A DNA stretch of 64,000 bases, taken from positions 310,001 through 374,000 of the forward strand of contig PHEW01000001.1 in NCBI GenBank assembly GCA_002841315.1, given 5' to 3'. Source of the DNA: Actinobacteria bacterium HGW-Actinobacteria-4 (GTDB lineage Bacteria; Actinomycetota; Actinomycetes; Actinomycetales; Demequinaceae). Below, in pieces: positions 43,701 through 49,934 of the stretch. The notes below the pieces were generated by a model. The model made no database searches. It had not been told where the DNA came from and was given only the letters and a program-made list of their open reading frames with translations. Within the stretch, counting starts at the first letter, position 1. Every line of letters begins with the position of its first letter. Both the position numbers and the translations under genes were made by a program.

Positions 43701-46128
43701 GAACGGCGCGGACCTGCAGCCGGGCGACAGCCTGCCCACTCTCGAGTTGACTGGCCGGATCCGCGCCAGCTGGACCTCAACGATCTATAACGAAGCTGAG
43801 GTGTTCCCCACCACTACCGACTCCGACCTCACCAACAATGAGGACGACGCGATCACGCCCGGCGTGGACACGGAGGCGGACCTCACGCTGCTGAAGACCA
43901 TCGTGACGCCTGACGCAGCACCAGGTGAGGGCCTCCCTGCCGGTGAGACCGGCCGCTACCGGTTCACCATCGAGAACCTCGGCCCGTCGGATGCTATCGC
44001 GGTAGTGACCGAAGACGAGCTTCCCGCTGGGCTGACCTTCGCTGGCAACGTCACATCTCAGTCCGGAGACACCTGGGCGTGTGTGGGCGACGGCAACGAC
44101 CCCGAGCTCGTCGAGTGCGAGCTCACCAGCAACAGCACCGTCCTGCCCGAAGGCGAGTCAACGTGGTACGAGTTTGACGTCGAGATTGCACCCAACGTCA
44201 CAGGGACCATCACCAATGAGGCCACGGTGTCTTCCGACACCTTTGACCCCAACCTCGACAACAACACCGACGACGTCTCTGCGGCCGCGTACATCCAAAC
44301 AGATCTGGCGTTGCTGAAGACACGCATCGACTCCGTTGCCGATCAGGTGTACCGCGTTGGCGACGAGGTACGGTTCACGCTGATGGTCACGAACAACGGC
44401 CCCGCGGACGCTGCGGACGTCGAGATTGTCGACACGATTCCGACCGGGCTTACTTATGACCGCGTGGAGAGCGCAACTGGCTGGGAGACTCCTGTTCTGG
44501 TTGGCGATGAGCTGACCATCGAACTCACTGCGCCTTTGGCGTTTGACGACTCGGTGAGCATTGACGTGATCTTTGTGATCACCGAAGACGCGGTCAACGG
44601 TTCGCTGTACCCGTCAGTGGTGACCAATGGCGCCGAGGTCTTCACAAGTTCAGAAGACACCGACGCCACGAACAACGATGACGACGCCGACGTCACGGTG
44701 CACTCGCCCGACCTCGAAATCGTCAAGGACGCCTCCGTCACCATCACCGAGGGCGGGGAGACGTTCACGTACACGCTTACCGTCACCAACGTGGACGAGT
44801 TCGCCTTCGCGGATGATGTCACGGTGACGGATGACATTCCGTTCGATCTAGCACTCCTCACCGACGTTGATGACATCGGCGGAGTTGACTGGGACTGCAC
44901 GCTGACGGGCGCGGATGGCGATGGCTATGGCGGCACGCTCGAGTGTGTGCTCGACACCCTCGCGCCTGACACCACGGCGACCCCCATCACCTTTGAGGTT
45001 CGCGTGTTGCCGGGAGTGTCCCGCAGCACCATCCCCAACTCCGCCGAGGTCGCTAGCCCTGACGAGCACGACGACTTCGTTGACGAGTTCAACGAGGATG
45101 ACTTCAACGTGGCAATCCGGTGGATCGAAGTGGTCACCGGTTTGCCGTCATGCTTGATCGAGGCGCCCTACCTCGACTACGACCTCACGATCCACAACGT
45201 CGACACCTCGGTGCACCCCGTGACGTTCACGTGGTTCGCAGATGACGGCGCTGGTAACCCCACCGGCCCGCCCATCGCCGTGTTCACCATCGAACCGGGC
45301 GAGCCGCTCAGTGGCCGCACGTTGTGGCCGGGAGCGGAGGTCGACGAGTTCGGCGCAGGAATCGCATGGCCGGGCATGCGCCCGGTGATTCCAGGAAGCA
45401 CCGAGGTACCCACGTTCGAGAACCTCATCGAGGATCCCACGCTGGACACCTTCCCGCTGCGCGCCGGAGCGGTGGTGGTCATTCAGGCCAACCCCGAGAC
45501 CACCATCGTGCTTGACTACCCATTGCCTACCGCCGATTGCTTCATCGACCGCGATCCGTACCTGTCGATCCTCAAGGAAGCGAGCGGGACCACGTTCCAC
45601 CGTGGTCAGACCGTGGTCTACACCATCGGCATCGCGAACATCGACTACGGCGCCACGGACGATGTCACGCTGACGGACCCGGTTCACCCGAACCTGAAGG
45701 TCGAGTCCGTCGTTCCCGACCTGTCCACCGACCCCACCATTGCTGACTGGGGCACCTGCACGGTGACAGGCCAAGACGCCGACGGCTTTGGCGGGATGAT
45801 CGAATGCCCGTTGGACGGTTGGCTGGGCCACGGTCAGACAGCACCCAACGTGGTGGTGACGGCAACCTTCCGCGGCAACGCGTCATTGGGTGACCTCCCG
45901 AACGTCGCCACGGCATCGTGGACTGACCCTGACGGTGTGCTCATCGGCGTCCTCTCCGTTGACGATCCCGCTGTGGTGACGTTGGTGCTCTCGGCTGCGG
46001 AGATCCTTGCCCTCACCGGGTTTGGGTCGCAGAGCATGCTGTGGTGGGCGATCATCTTGCTGATCCTCGGCAGTGGCCTGACGTACATCAGCCGCCGCCG
46101 CGAAGAACGTGAGGCTAACGCCAGCTAG
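37795..46128 (+). CDS. Giant DUF11-repeat surface protein with LAxTG anchor (2,777 residues)
   Basis: Signal peptide 1-50 (hydrophobic core about 24-43, cleavage after ASA50). The body is a string of about 16 DUF11-type repeats of roughly 130-190 residues, each opening with a pattern like xITKTV...AGxTxTYTxTVTNxG and continuing xVxDxLPxGL. Examples include SIAKLVDDDTVEAGQTVTYT, EITKTVNMLDSDTVDPGETF and ALLKTRIDSVADQVYRVGDE. A divergent beta domain (LPSCLIEAPYLDYDLTIHNV onwards) lies near the C-terminus. The end has LALTG (about 2738-2742), a hydrophobic helix WWAIILLILGSGLTYI and RRREER, a class E sortase-type signal. It is probably a long wall-linked adhesin or S-layer-like stalk; no sortase gene is in the window. 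One promoter, one terminator, so monocistronic. Confidence 0.87.
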   Translation: MRKSFGTSVFGPQMSHLRNTMGFRPLALVLALILALSTVAIVGTASPASAVAPTISVSITGNGQVLAGENATYTITATNTGATDGYNLALYADVPVGVLFASSTSLGAPVVYAAGSLGVGVPAAGFERWVWEDVSDLPASGAFSGSFTVTPSQPPLGTGETLDTEVFPPGSTYSIDGFAALSGDATYLPVFSGSTGVGGATAIAETGLAGPSTRSTQVISLELRKSEPSPEAELLRGIHDQTTIYTITVRGTNRGDHEDAVLVDYLPAGLEFLGCGVTDNSTVDRDLLDPTINEYFGAAALTGTPLIATNCPEPETVTTIVADASHVADYNLTLGAVYTEVIWNLGTIPLGTTTTVRYAAGIPLYENTMTWDGVGGAPTPASLDQTANLDNNNGPSTRHGDLSTHVDGDTWTNVVGVAADFQGVIRTGGNRAIELTASETVHAMDLAILKSIAPGDSTFDVDNISDFTLTLRASEYMDSSQIVVTDVMSNGLCPVLPGGTTWINISGLDITDCTSLTGSVSGADVVSAEAFADGTFEVIFRPTSLAFPDPDDFVLSANDTHAITYGVLNRGDYELAPSEYGPTTSGDGFGNTVSFTAVTDAIDPLLATFPDTLLVWDDSGATMGTDLTTISKRVMPRDEVEQDLAPGVDPCTDGTFSSNEEADFRMGDTVCFELRVNFPNSVDVRNPIVTDFLPNGLVYEGHDVVAGSAPIDIETVDAAAGRIDWLLGTVGDGGDRYVTRGSVFVAHVWATVVAPSNGPILDKPENLMKYRQQNVSGTLYFLRSEASVLVDPEISLVKGVLEVTDNASAVSSTRSANSQDNADGTVFGSNRDGIMVRENETVTYRIDLYGVTYPAVDAVVWDALPEGIVADDVTFISDLGQAYDPLDIGYPAGLDPVYAGRSVIVWTGIDINYILAADESQKTLTYDVLIPVGTAVSTTLDNEASIIQYASGINTSTDDDAQVYYPANSLDVSKTDDWNTDGEGTRDGSDVYLPSASISKSVTSPVDTNNTTGQLVHGEVAHYTYTVTIPAYTSVVSGVLSDALPNFSTHWTAEPSLTQVDYPGGSTAAGDAAFSIGPDNFTVNTANGTLTFPALYTNDTASSQTFTVHFYAAVKATATSGTAWNHSTSTNRTNTARFTSGTASDITATASVQIREPNPSIAKLVDDDTVEAGQTVTYTLTANNATGRPTAYDTVVVDCVPSELGGVTLGVPTQGSASIVSDASCTGTRIVWEVGAVVANTSRTLQYTATVSPASAGGATYVNEVGLTAYGLDDETADRRTYPRSTTESITVIGSAITKTVDEPIARVGEIRDFTITTTLPANVNFYDAAIIDNVPAGMSIDTATITCTEPGPVACASAPGGDLSELTQSGTLHGWWLGDILSSPVVRTITVTYSGTVLDVPGNVDGFDIVNTAALRWNINNVLDDATQKPASANYTPGQTTTNATATVEVVEPDLEITKTVNMLDSDTVDPGETFTYRINVDNAGTSDGYNVTVVDTIPTGVVVNEASITASGVLAGENPITGGGTITWTIPSVAAYDAGVELSYTAVLAPSSTLTAASLTNDVEVTQYFSHPTGAGFDDDERREYSGPDADAVVTPQFPDPVITKTPTGTTAYIGENHTFTIVVTNDGNGPAEGMVITDVLPAGWLYVNNSADMSVGADLNPTIVGQTLTWDDLVDLAPSASLTITYQAVPNPTHDWDDTNTGSTFDHTNDVDVTVNDTSGAPGNLDGTYEDDTDASVQIHRANLLLTKAVNGGQEYLEPVAGAELEYLISILNQGPDTSVGDIVIVDELPADATYVGATSTSSDWSFSYDAVDHELTATFSGTVASGATIPGIVVTVDFEPDLAEGTTIRNDVCITEVRTFDDLASGARYCDFVQQSSVRIADVTIDKTTTTVTYVAGEFITWDIVVSNDGPSISASPITVVDTLPAGLHWSEHLTWQTIPDTGGNWGCVLEIVDSALTGNLICTWNGADLQPGDSLPTLELTGRIRASWTSTIYNEAEVFPTTTDSDLTNNEDDAITPGVDTEADLTLLKTIVTPDAAPGEGLPAGETGRYRFTIENLGPSDAIAVVTEDELPAGLTFAGNVTSQSGDTWACVGDGNDPELVECELTSNSTVLPEGESTWYEFDVEIAPNVTGTITNEATVSSDTFDPNLDNNTDDVSAAAYIQTDLALLKTRIDSVADQVYRVGDEVRFTLMVTNNGPADAADVEIVDTIPTGLTYDRVESATGWETPVLVGDELTIELTAPLAFDDSVSIDVIFVITEDAVNGSLYPSVVTNGAEVFTSSEDTDATNNDDDADVTVHSPDLEIVKDASVTITEGGETFTYTLTVTNVDEFAFADDVTVTDDIPFDLALLTDVDDIGGVDWDCTLTGADGDGYGGTLECVLDTLAPDTTATPITFEVRVLPGVSRSTIPNSAEVASPDEHDDFVDEFNEDDFNVAIRWIEVVTGLPSCLIEAPYLDYDLTIHNVDTSVHPVTFTWFADDGAGNPTGPPIAVFTIEPGEPLSGRTLWPGAEVDEFGAGIAWPGMRPVIPGSTEVPTFENLIEDPTLDTFPLRAGAVVVIQANPETTIVLDYPLPTADCFIDRDPYLSILKEASGTTFHRGQTVVYTIGIANIDYGATDDVTLTDPVHPNLKVESVVPDLSTDPTIADWGTCTVTGQDADGFGGMIECPLDGWLGHGQTAPNVVVTATFRGNASLGDLPNVATASWTDPDGVLIGVLSVDDPAVVTLVLSAAEILALTGFGSQSMLWWAIILLILGSGLTYISRRREEREANAS

Positions 46129-46139
46129 CAGTTCTCTTG

Positions 46140-46176
46140 GAGTGGGGGGCGCGGCGCATCGCTGCGCCCCCCACTC
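46140..46176 (+). terminator. Strong terminator after the giant surface-protein gene
   Basis: GAGTGGGGGGCGC pairs perfectly with GCGCCCCCCACTC (13 base pairs, 11-base loop), followed by a short T-rich tail. It begins 12 bases after the TAG. Confidence 0.85.
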
Positions 46177-46217
46177 TTGTGTCACAGCACCCCCAAGCGT
46201 CGGCCGCCTTGCTTGTG

Positions 46218-46241
46218 TATCGAAACGTTTCGATATAGAGT
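46218..46241 (+). promoter_or_regulatory. LacI-type operator and -10 of the aldo/keto reductase gene
   Basis: The perfect 18-bp palindrome TATCGAAACGTTTCGATA (46218-46235) has the central CG and GAAACG/CGTTTC arms usual for LacI-family operators. It abuts TAGAGT (46236-46241), which lies seven bases before the ATG. A closely similar site lies upstream of the glycoside hydrolase at 36472. Confidence 0.8.
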
Positions 46242-46248
46242 CAGGATC

Positions 46249-47265
46249 ATGACTGACACGCTTGCTACAGCACCCTTTGGTGGCACCGACATGCTCATCA
46301 CGCGCGTGGGATTCGGGGCGTGGGCCATCGGCGGCGGCGGGTGGGCCTACGCATGGGGTGCGCAGGCAGACGACGAGTCCGTGCGCGCCATCGTCCATGC
46401 CGTGGAGCGTGGCGTGAACTGGGTGGACACTGCGGCCGTCTACGGACTGGGGCACTCAGAGGTGGTGACCGGCCAGGCACTCAAGGCCATCCCTGAAGCG
46501 GACCGCCCCTTGGTGTTCACCAAGGGCGGGCTGCGGTGGGACAGCGCCAAGCCCATGGAGGGCGCACGCCGCGTGGGCGAACCAGAGTCGATCATCTGGG
46601 AAGTAGAACAGTCTCTGAAGCGACTGGGCGTGGAACGCATCGATCTGTACCAGATGCACTGGCCCGCGGACGACGGCCACGGAGTCGAGGTGTACTGGCC
46701 AGTCTTCGCTGAGCTCATGGACAGTGGCAAGGTGCGGGCCATCGGCCTGTCCAACCACAACGTCGCCATGCTCGACTCCGCGGAGGCCATCGCGCACGTG
46801 AACTCCCTTCAGCCTCCGTTCAACATGCTCAATCGTGGCTCCGCGGCGGACGTCATCCCCTGGGCCCACGCGCACAACACCGGCGTGATTGTGTACTCGC
46901 CCATGGCTTCGGGCGTCCTCACCGGAACGTGGTCGGTGGACAAGGCGCGAGGGCTTCCCGACGACGACTGGCGACGCAACTCTGGCAACCACGCCGGCGA
47001 ACACCTGGAGCGCAACCTCGAGTTGGTGGAACGGTTGCGTCCCATCGCGGCCCGTCACGGCGCGACCGTAGGCGCCATCGCCATCGCATGGACACTCACG
47101 TTCCCCGGTGTGACCGGTGCGATCGTGGGAGGCCGCTCTCCCGAGCAGGTAGACGGCTGGGTGAATGCGGGCGATATCGAACTGACCGGCGAGGACTTGA
47201 CTCAGATCCGGGCCGCCTTGACTGATCTGCAGGCTGGCGATGGCCCACTGGAGCCCGTCTCTTAA
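46249..47265 (+). CDS. Aldo/keto reductase
   Basis: A 338-residue NADPH-dependent oxidoreductase with a TIM barrel. The catalytic tetrad is visible: NWVDTAAVYGLGHSE (Asp60, Tyr65), LVFTKGG (Lys92) and YQMHWP (His137). Coenzyme contacts are in IGLSNHN and the C-terminal VTGAIVGGRSPEQVDGW. The RIDLYQMHW and VIVYSPMASGVLTG segments are typical of the branch acting on sugars and related aldehydes. The LacI-type operator supports a sugar-related role. ATG 46249 has AGGA four bases upstream, and a longer frame to 46177 lacks signals. Confidence 0.9.
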   Translation: MTDTLATAPFGGTDMLITRVGFGAWAIGGGGWAYAWGAQADDESVRAIVHAVERGVNWVDTAAVYGLGHSEVVTGQALKAIPEADRPLVFTKGGLRWDSAKPMEGARRVGEPESIIWEVEQSLKRLGVERIDLYQMHWPADDGHGVEVYWPVFAELMDSGKVRAIGLSNHNVAMLDSAEAIAHVNSLQPPFNMLNRGSAADVIPWAHAHNTGVIVYSPMASGVLTGTWSVDKARGLPDDDWRRNSGNHAGEHLERNLELVERLRPIAARHGATVGAIAIAWTLTFPGVTGAIVGGRSPEQVDGWVNAGDIELTGEDLTQIRAALTDLQAGDGPLEPVS

Positions 47266-47430
47266 CGGCTTCTTTGCCCGCGCTGGCCGCGCGTTGGGCG
47301 GTGTTCCCGCGGCCCGGTTCCGTATGAGAACATAGCCTGTCGGTCCTTTGAGAACGATGCGCCGGTCACGTCGCGCAGGTGGTGTGACAGACGTGCCAAA
47401 TGCACGCGATTTTCTTCTCAGGACCCACCG

Positions 47431-48804
47431 ATGCTCTCCCCTTACCTTGACGTCTTGTCGATCCCTGGCGCCCGCCAGTTCACCGCATGGGGCGTGCTCG
47501 CGCGCATCCAGATGGGAATGACGGGCCTCGCGACATTCCTGCTCGTTCAGATGGAGTACGGCTCCTACGAACTCGCCGGGATGGTGCTGGCGTCCATTGC
47601 GATCAGCTACGCGACACTCGCGCCCATCGTGGCGCGACTCATCGACACTCACGGCCAGTCCCGCGTTCTCCGCATCAGCTACGCCATCGCGATCACCGGG
47701 CGCATTGCCATGGTGGTGGCTGCTCTCACCGGCCAGCCCATCTGGGTGCTCATGGCCCTTGCGCCCACGTTCGCCGCGGTGGGCAGCCAAGCAACGCTGA
47801 CGCGCGCGCGCTGGACTCACGCCGTCAAGAACCGCGAGCAACTCAACACCGCGTTTTCGCTCGAGACGTCGCTCGAGGAGGTGCTGTTCATCATGGGGCC
47901 AGTGATGACCACCATCCTGGCCACCCAAGTGGCGTCGTGGTTGCCGCCAGTGATCGCCGTGGTCACCATGGCCGTGGGCGGCTACATGTTCCTCACGCTG
48001 AAGGAGACCGAACCTCCGGTCAAGCAGCGTAGCTCGGATGTTGGGCTCACTGAGGCGGCGCTTGCGCTATCCCCCACCACCGCGGCCGGCGGCATCGCCC
48101 TTCCCCACGTCACCGCAGCATCGGCCCGGCGCCGTCGCTCCTACCGCAATCCGTTCGCCGGTCACCTGTTGGTGACGTCCCCCACGCTCGCCATCACCGT
48201 GGTGGTGTTCATGACCCAGGGAATGCTGTTTGCGAGCGTTGACGCGTCCACTGTCGCGTTTGCGTCGGAGAAGGGGCAACCCGCGCTCGCCGGTCTGGTG
48301 CTCGCGGTGTGGGCATTCGGATCGCTCGTGGGTGGCGTGCTCTACGGGTCGCGAGTGTGGCACAGCAGCCTCGCTACCCGGTTGCTGATTGGTGTGAGCT
48401 TCGCCGGGCTCGGTGTCTCCACGTTCATGTTTGCGCCCTCGCTCGTGATGCTCGGTGCGGTGATGTTCATCGCCGGACTCGTGATCGCGCCCACCATGGT
48501 GGTGGGCGACTCGCTGGTGAACGCCGCGATTGCCCGCGGGCGCGTCACCGAGGGCATGACGTGGACGCGCACCGGCATCGACATCGGCATCGCGTTAGGC
48601 GCGTGGCTCACGGGAGCCCAGATCGACGCTCACGGAGCGCAGGGCGGATTCACCGTGACCATGCTCGCCGGCCTGGCTGGCATCGTGATCGTGCTGAGCG
48701 GGTGGCGCTACATTCGCCGCCAGCCACGCCTCGAAGAGGACTACGGACATCGAGTAGAACCGCGCGCCGTTGCCACACCCGCATCTGCCACCATGGAGGC
48801 ATGA
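47431..48804 (+). CDS. MFS transporter, paralogue of the 11.9-kb gene
   Basis: A 457-residue protein with about 12 transmembrane segments. It shares with the earlier transporter the IVARLIDTHGQSRVL loop and TLTRARWTHAVKNREQLNTAFSLETSLEEVLFIMGP. A basic cytoplasmic insert (about 190-235, including ASARRRRSYRNPF) lies in the central loop, where the other copy is shorter. AGGA lies eight bases before the ATG. It overlaps the following acetyltransferase gene by four bases (ATGA). Efflux substrate unknown. Confidence 0.85.
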   Translation: MLSPYLDVLSIPGARQFTAWGVLARIQMGMTGLATFLLVQMEYGSYELAGMVLASIAISYATLAPIVARLIDTHGQSRVLRISYAIAITGRIAMVVAALTGQPIWVLMALAPTFAAVGSQATLTRARWTHAVKNREQLNTAFSLETSLEEVLFIMGPVMTTILATQVASWLPPVIAVVTMAVGGYMFLTLKETEPPVKQRSSDVGLTEAALALSPTTAAGGIALPHVTAASARRRRSYRNPFAGHLLVTSPTLAITVVVFMTQGMLFASVDASTVAFASEKGQPALAGLVLAVWAFGSLVGGVLYGSRVWHSSLATRLLIGVSFAGLGVSTFMFAPSLVMLGAVMFIAGLVIAPTMVVGDSLVNAAIARGRVTEGMTWTRTGIDIGIALGAWLTGAQIDAHGAQGGFTVTMLAGLAGIVIVLSGWRYIRRQPRLEEDYGHRVEPRAVATPASATMEA

Positions 48805-49322
48805 ATCGGGTGAGCGACGTGACAGTGCGGGACGCCACGCTTGAGGACGCGTCCCGCCTCGCCCAGATCTACGACTACTACGTGCGCGAGACCATCATCA
48901 CCTTCGAGATCGACCCCGTGCCCGTCGAGGTCATGGGCGCGAGGGTGGCGCGCGTCCAGCGGTCCGGCCTGCCGTGGCTGGTCATCGAGGCTCACGGCGT
49001 GATCCAGGGCTTCGCATACGCGGCGCCCTTCCGAGATCGCGCCGCCTATGACCGCACTGTCGAGACCACCGTTTACCTCGCTGACAATGCCATCCGATCC
49101 GGTTTAGGCACAACCATCTACCAAGCGCTGCTTGAACGGATTGTCGGCACTGGCCTGCACGCCGCCATCGCTGTTATCGCCCTGCCCAATCAGGCATCCG
49201 TCGCCGTGCATGAACGCCTGGGCTTCACCCATGCCGGGACACTGACCGAGGTGGGTCACAAGTTCGACCAATGGATTGACGTAGGGTATTGGCAACGCAG
49301 CCTTGAAGGGGGGTCGACGTGA
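48801..49322 (+). CDS. GNAT-family N-acetyltransferase (phosphinothricin-acetyltransferase-like)
   Basis: A 173-residue acetyltransferase. RDATLEDASRLAQIYDYYVRETIITFEID is the usual N-terminal pattern of the Pat/Bar-like branch. RSGLGTTIYQALLERIV gives the acetyl-CoA pyrophosphate loop and VAVHERLGFTHAGTLTEVGHKFDQWIDVGYWQRSL the C-terminal signature. It probably acetylates an amino group of a small molecule such as a toxin or amino acid. The ATG overlaps the MFS stop (ATGA). GGAGG is only one base from that ATG, so GTG 48810 (ten bases away) is a real alternative start. Confidence 0.87.
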   Translation: MNRVSDVTVRDATLEDASRLAQIYDYYVRETIITFEIDPVPVEVMGARVARVQRSGLPWLVIEAHGVIQGFAYAAPFRDRAAYDRTVETTVYLADNAIRSGLGTTIYQALLERIVGTGLHAAIAVIALPNQASVAVHERLGFTHAGTLTEVGHKFDQWIDVGYWQRSLEGGST

Positions 49323-49687
49323 CCACAGGCCCGTGTTGGTTTGAGATTCCGGCACTCGATTGGCGCCGCGCCACCGACTTCTACGAGGAAGTCTTCGCGA
49401 TCACCACGACGCTCGAAGACATCGGCGACGGCAACCGAAAGTCGCTCTTTCCGCCTGGGTTCACTGTGCCTGGATCGATAGCGTGGGGACCCGATTGGGC
49501 TCCGTCAGCGACCGGCATCATGGTCTACTTTGACGGCGGGGAGGACCTCCAAGTGATACTCGACCGTGTCGAACCCGCTGGCGGCACGGTGGTCGAGGGT
49601 AAGCAGCCCGTCAATGCCACCTCGGGGTACTGGGCTCGCTTTCGGGACACTGAAGGCAACCTCATTGGGCTGCTGTCACCGCACTAG
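49319..49687 (+). CDS. VOC/glyoxalase-fold protein
   Basis: A 122-residue protein: CWFEIPALDWRRATDFYEEVFAI, IMVYFDGGEDLQVILDRVEPAGGTVVEG and YWARFRDTEGNLIGLLSPH give the paired beta-alpha-beta-beta-beta modules of the VOC superfamily. It would bind a metal and a small substrate (glyoxalase, dioxygenase or resistance type); the exact activity is unclear. The GTG start overlaps the previous stop (GTGA), and GGGGGG precedes it. It ends four bases into the convergent small membrane-protein gene. Confidence 0.82.
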   Translation: MTTGPCWFEIPALDWRRATDFYEEVFAITTTLEDIGDGNRKSLFPPGFTVPGSIAWGPDWAPSATGIMVYFDGGEDLQVILDRVEPAGGTVVEGKQPVNATSGYWARFRDTEGNLIGLLSPH

Positions 49688-49923
49688 ACGTTGGTGATCT
49701 CGCGATCAACAGGCTGTTCGTTGGGCGCAGGTGTAGGACCACGATCGTCGGGATCGTTGATCGGAGTCCTGCTTGGACCCGTCCCCAACGATGGGCCGAT
49801 CAACAACGCGGCCAGGACCACGAGCGCAATCGCGATCCACTTCCACATGCCAGCATCGCCACCAAGCGGGCCGCGCTGGCCGCCGATGGGCGGTGGAGGC
49901 GAGCCGTAATGATCGTCAGACAT
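49684..49923 (-). CDS. Small single-pass membrane protein downstream of metE
   Basis: A 79-residue protein: Gly/Pro-rich N-terminus (SPPPPIGGQRGPLGG), one helix (about 27-47, KWIAIALVVLAALLIGPSLG), then a Pro/Asp-rich tail. It begins 11 bases after the metE stop on the same strand, so it is probably read from metE mRNA. No ribosome site is evident. Function unknown. Confidence 0.6.
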   Translation of the reverse strand: MSDDHYGSPPPPIGGQRGPLGGDAGMWKWIAIALVVLAALLIGPSLGTGPSRTPINDPDDRGPTPAPNEQPVDREITNV

Positions 49924-49934
49924 GTGCGAACCGA

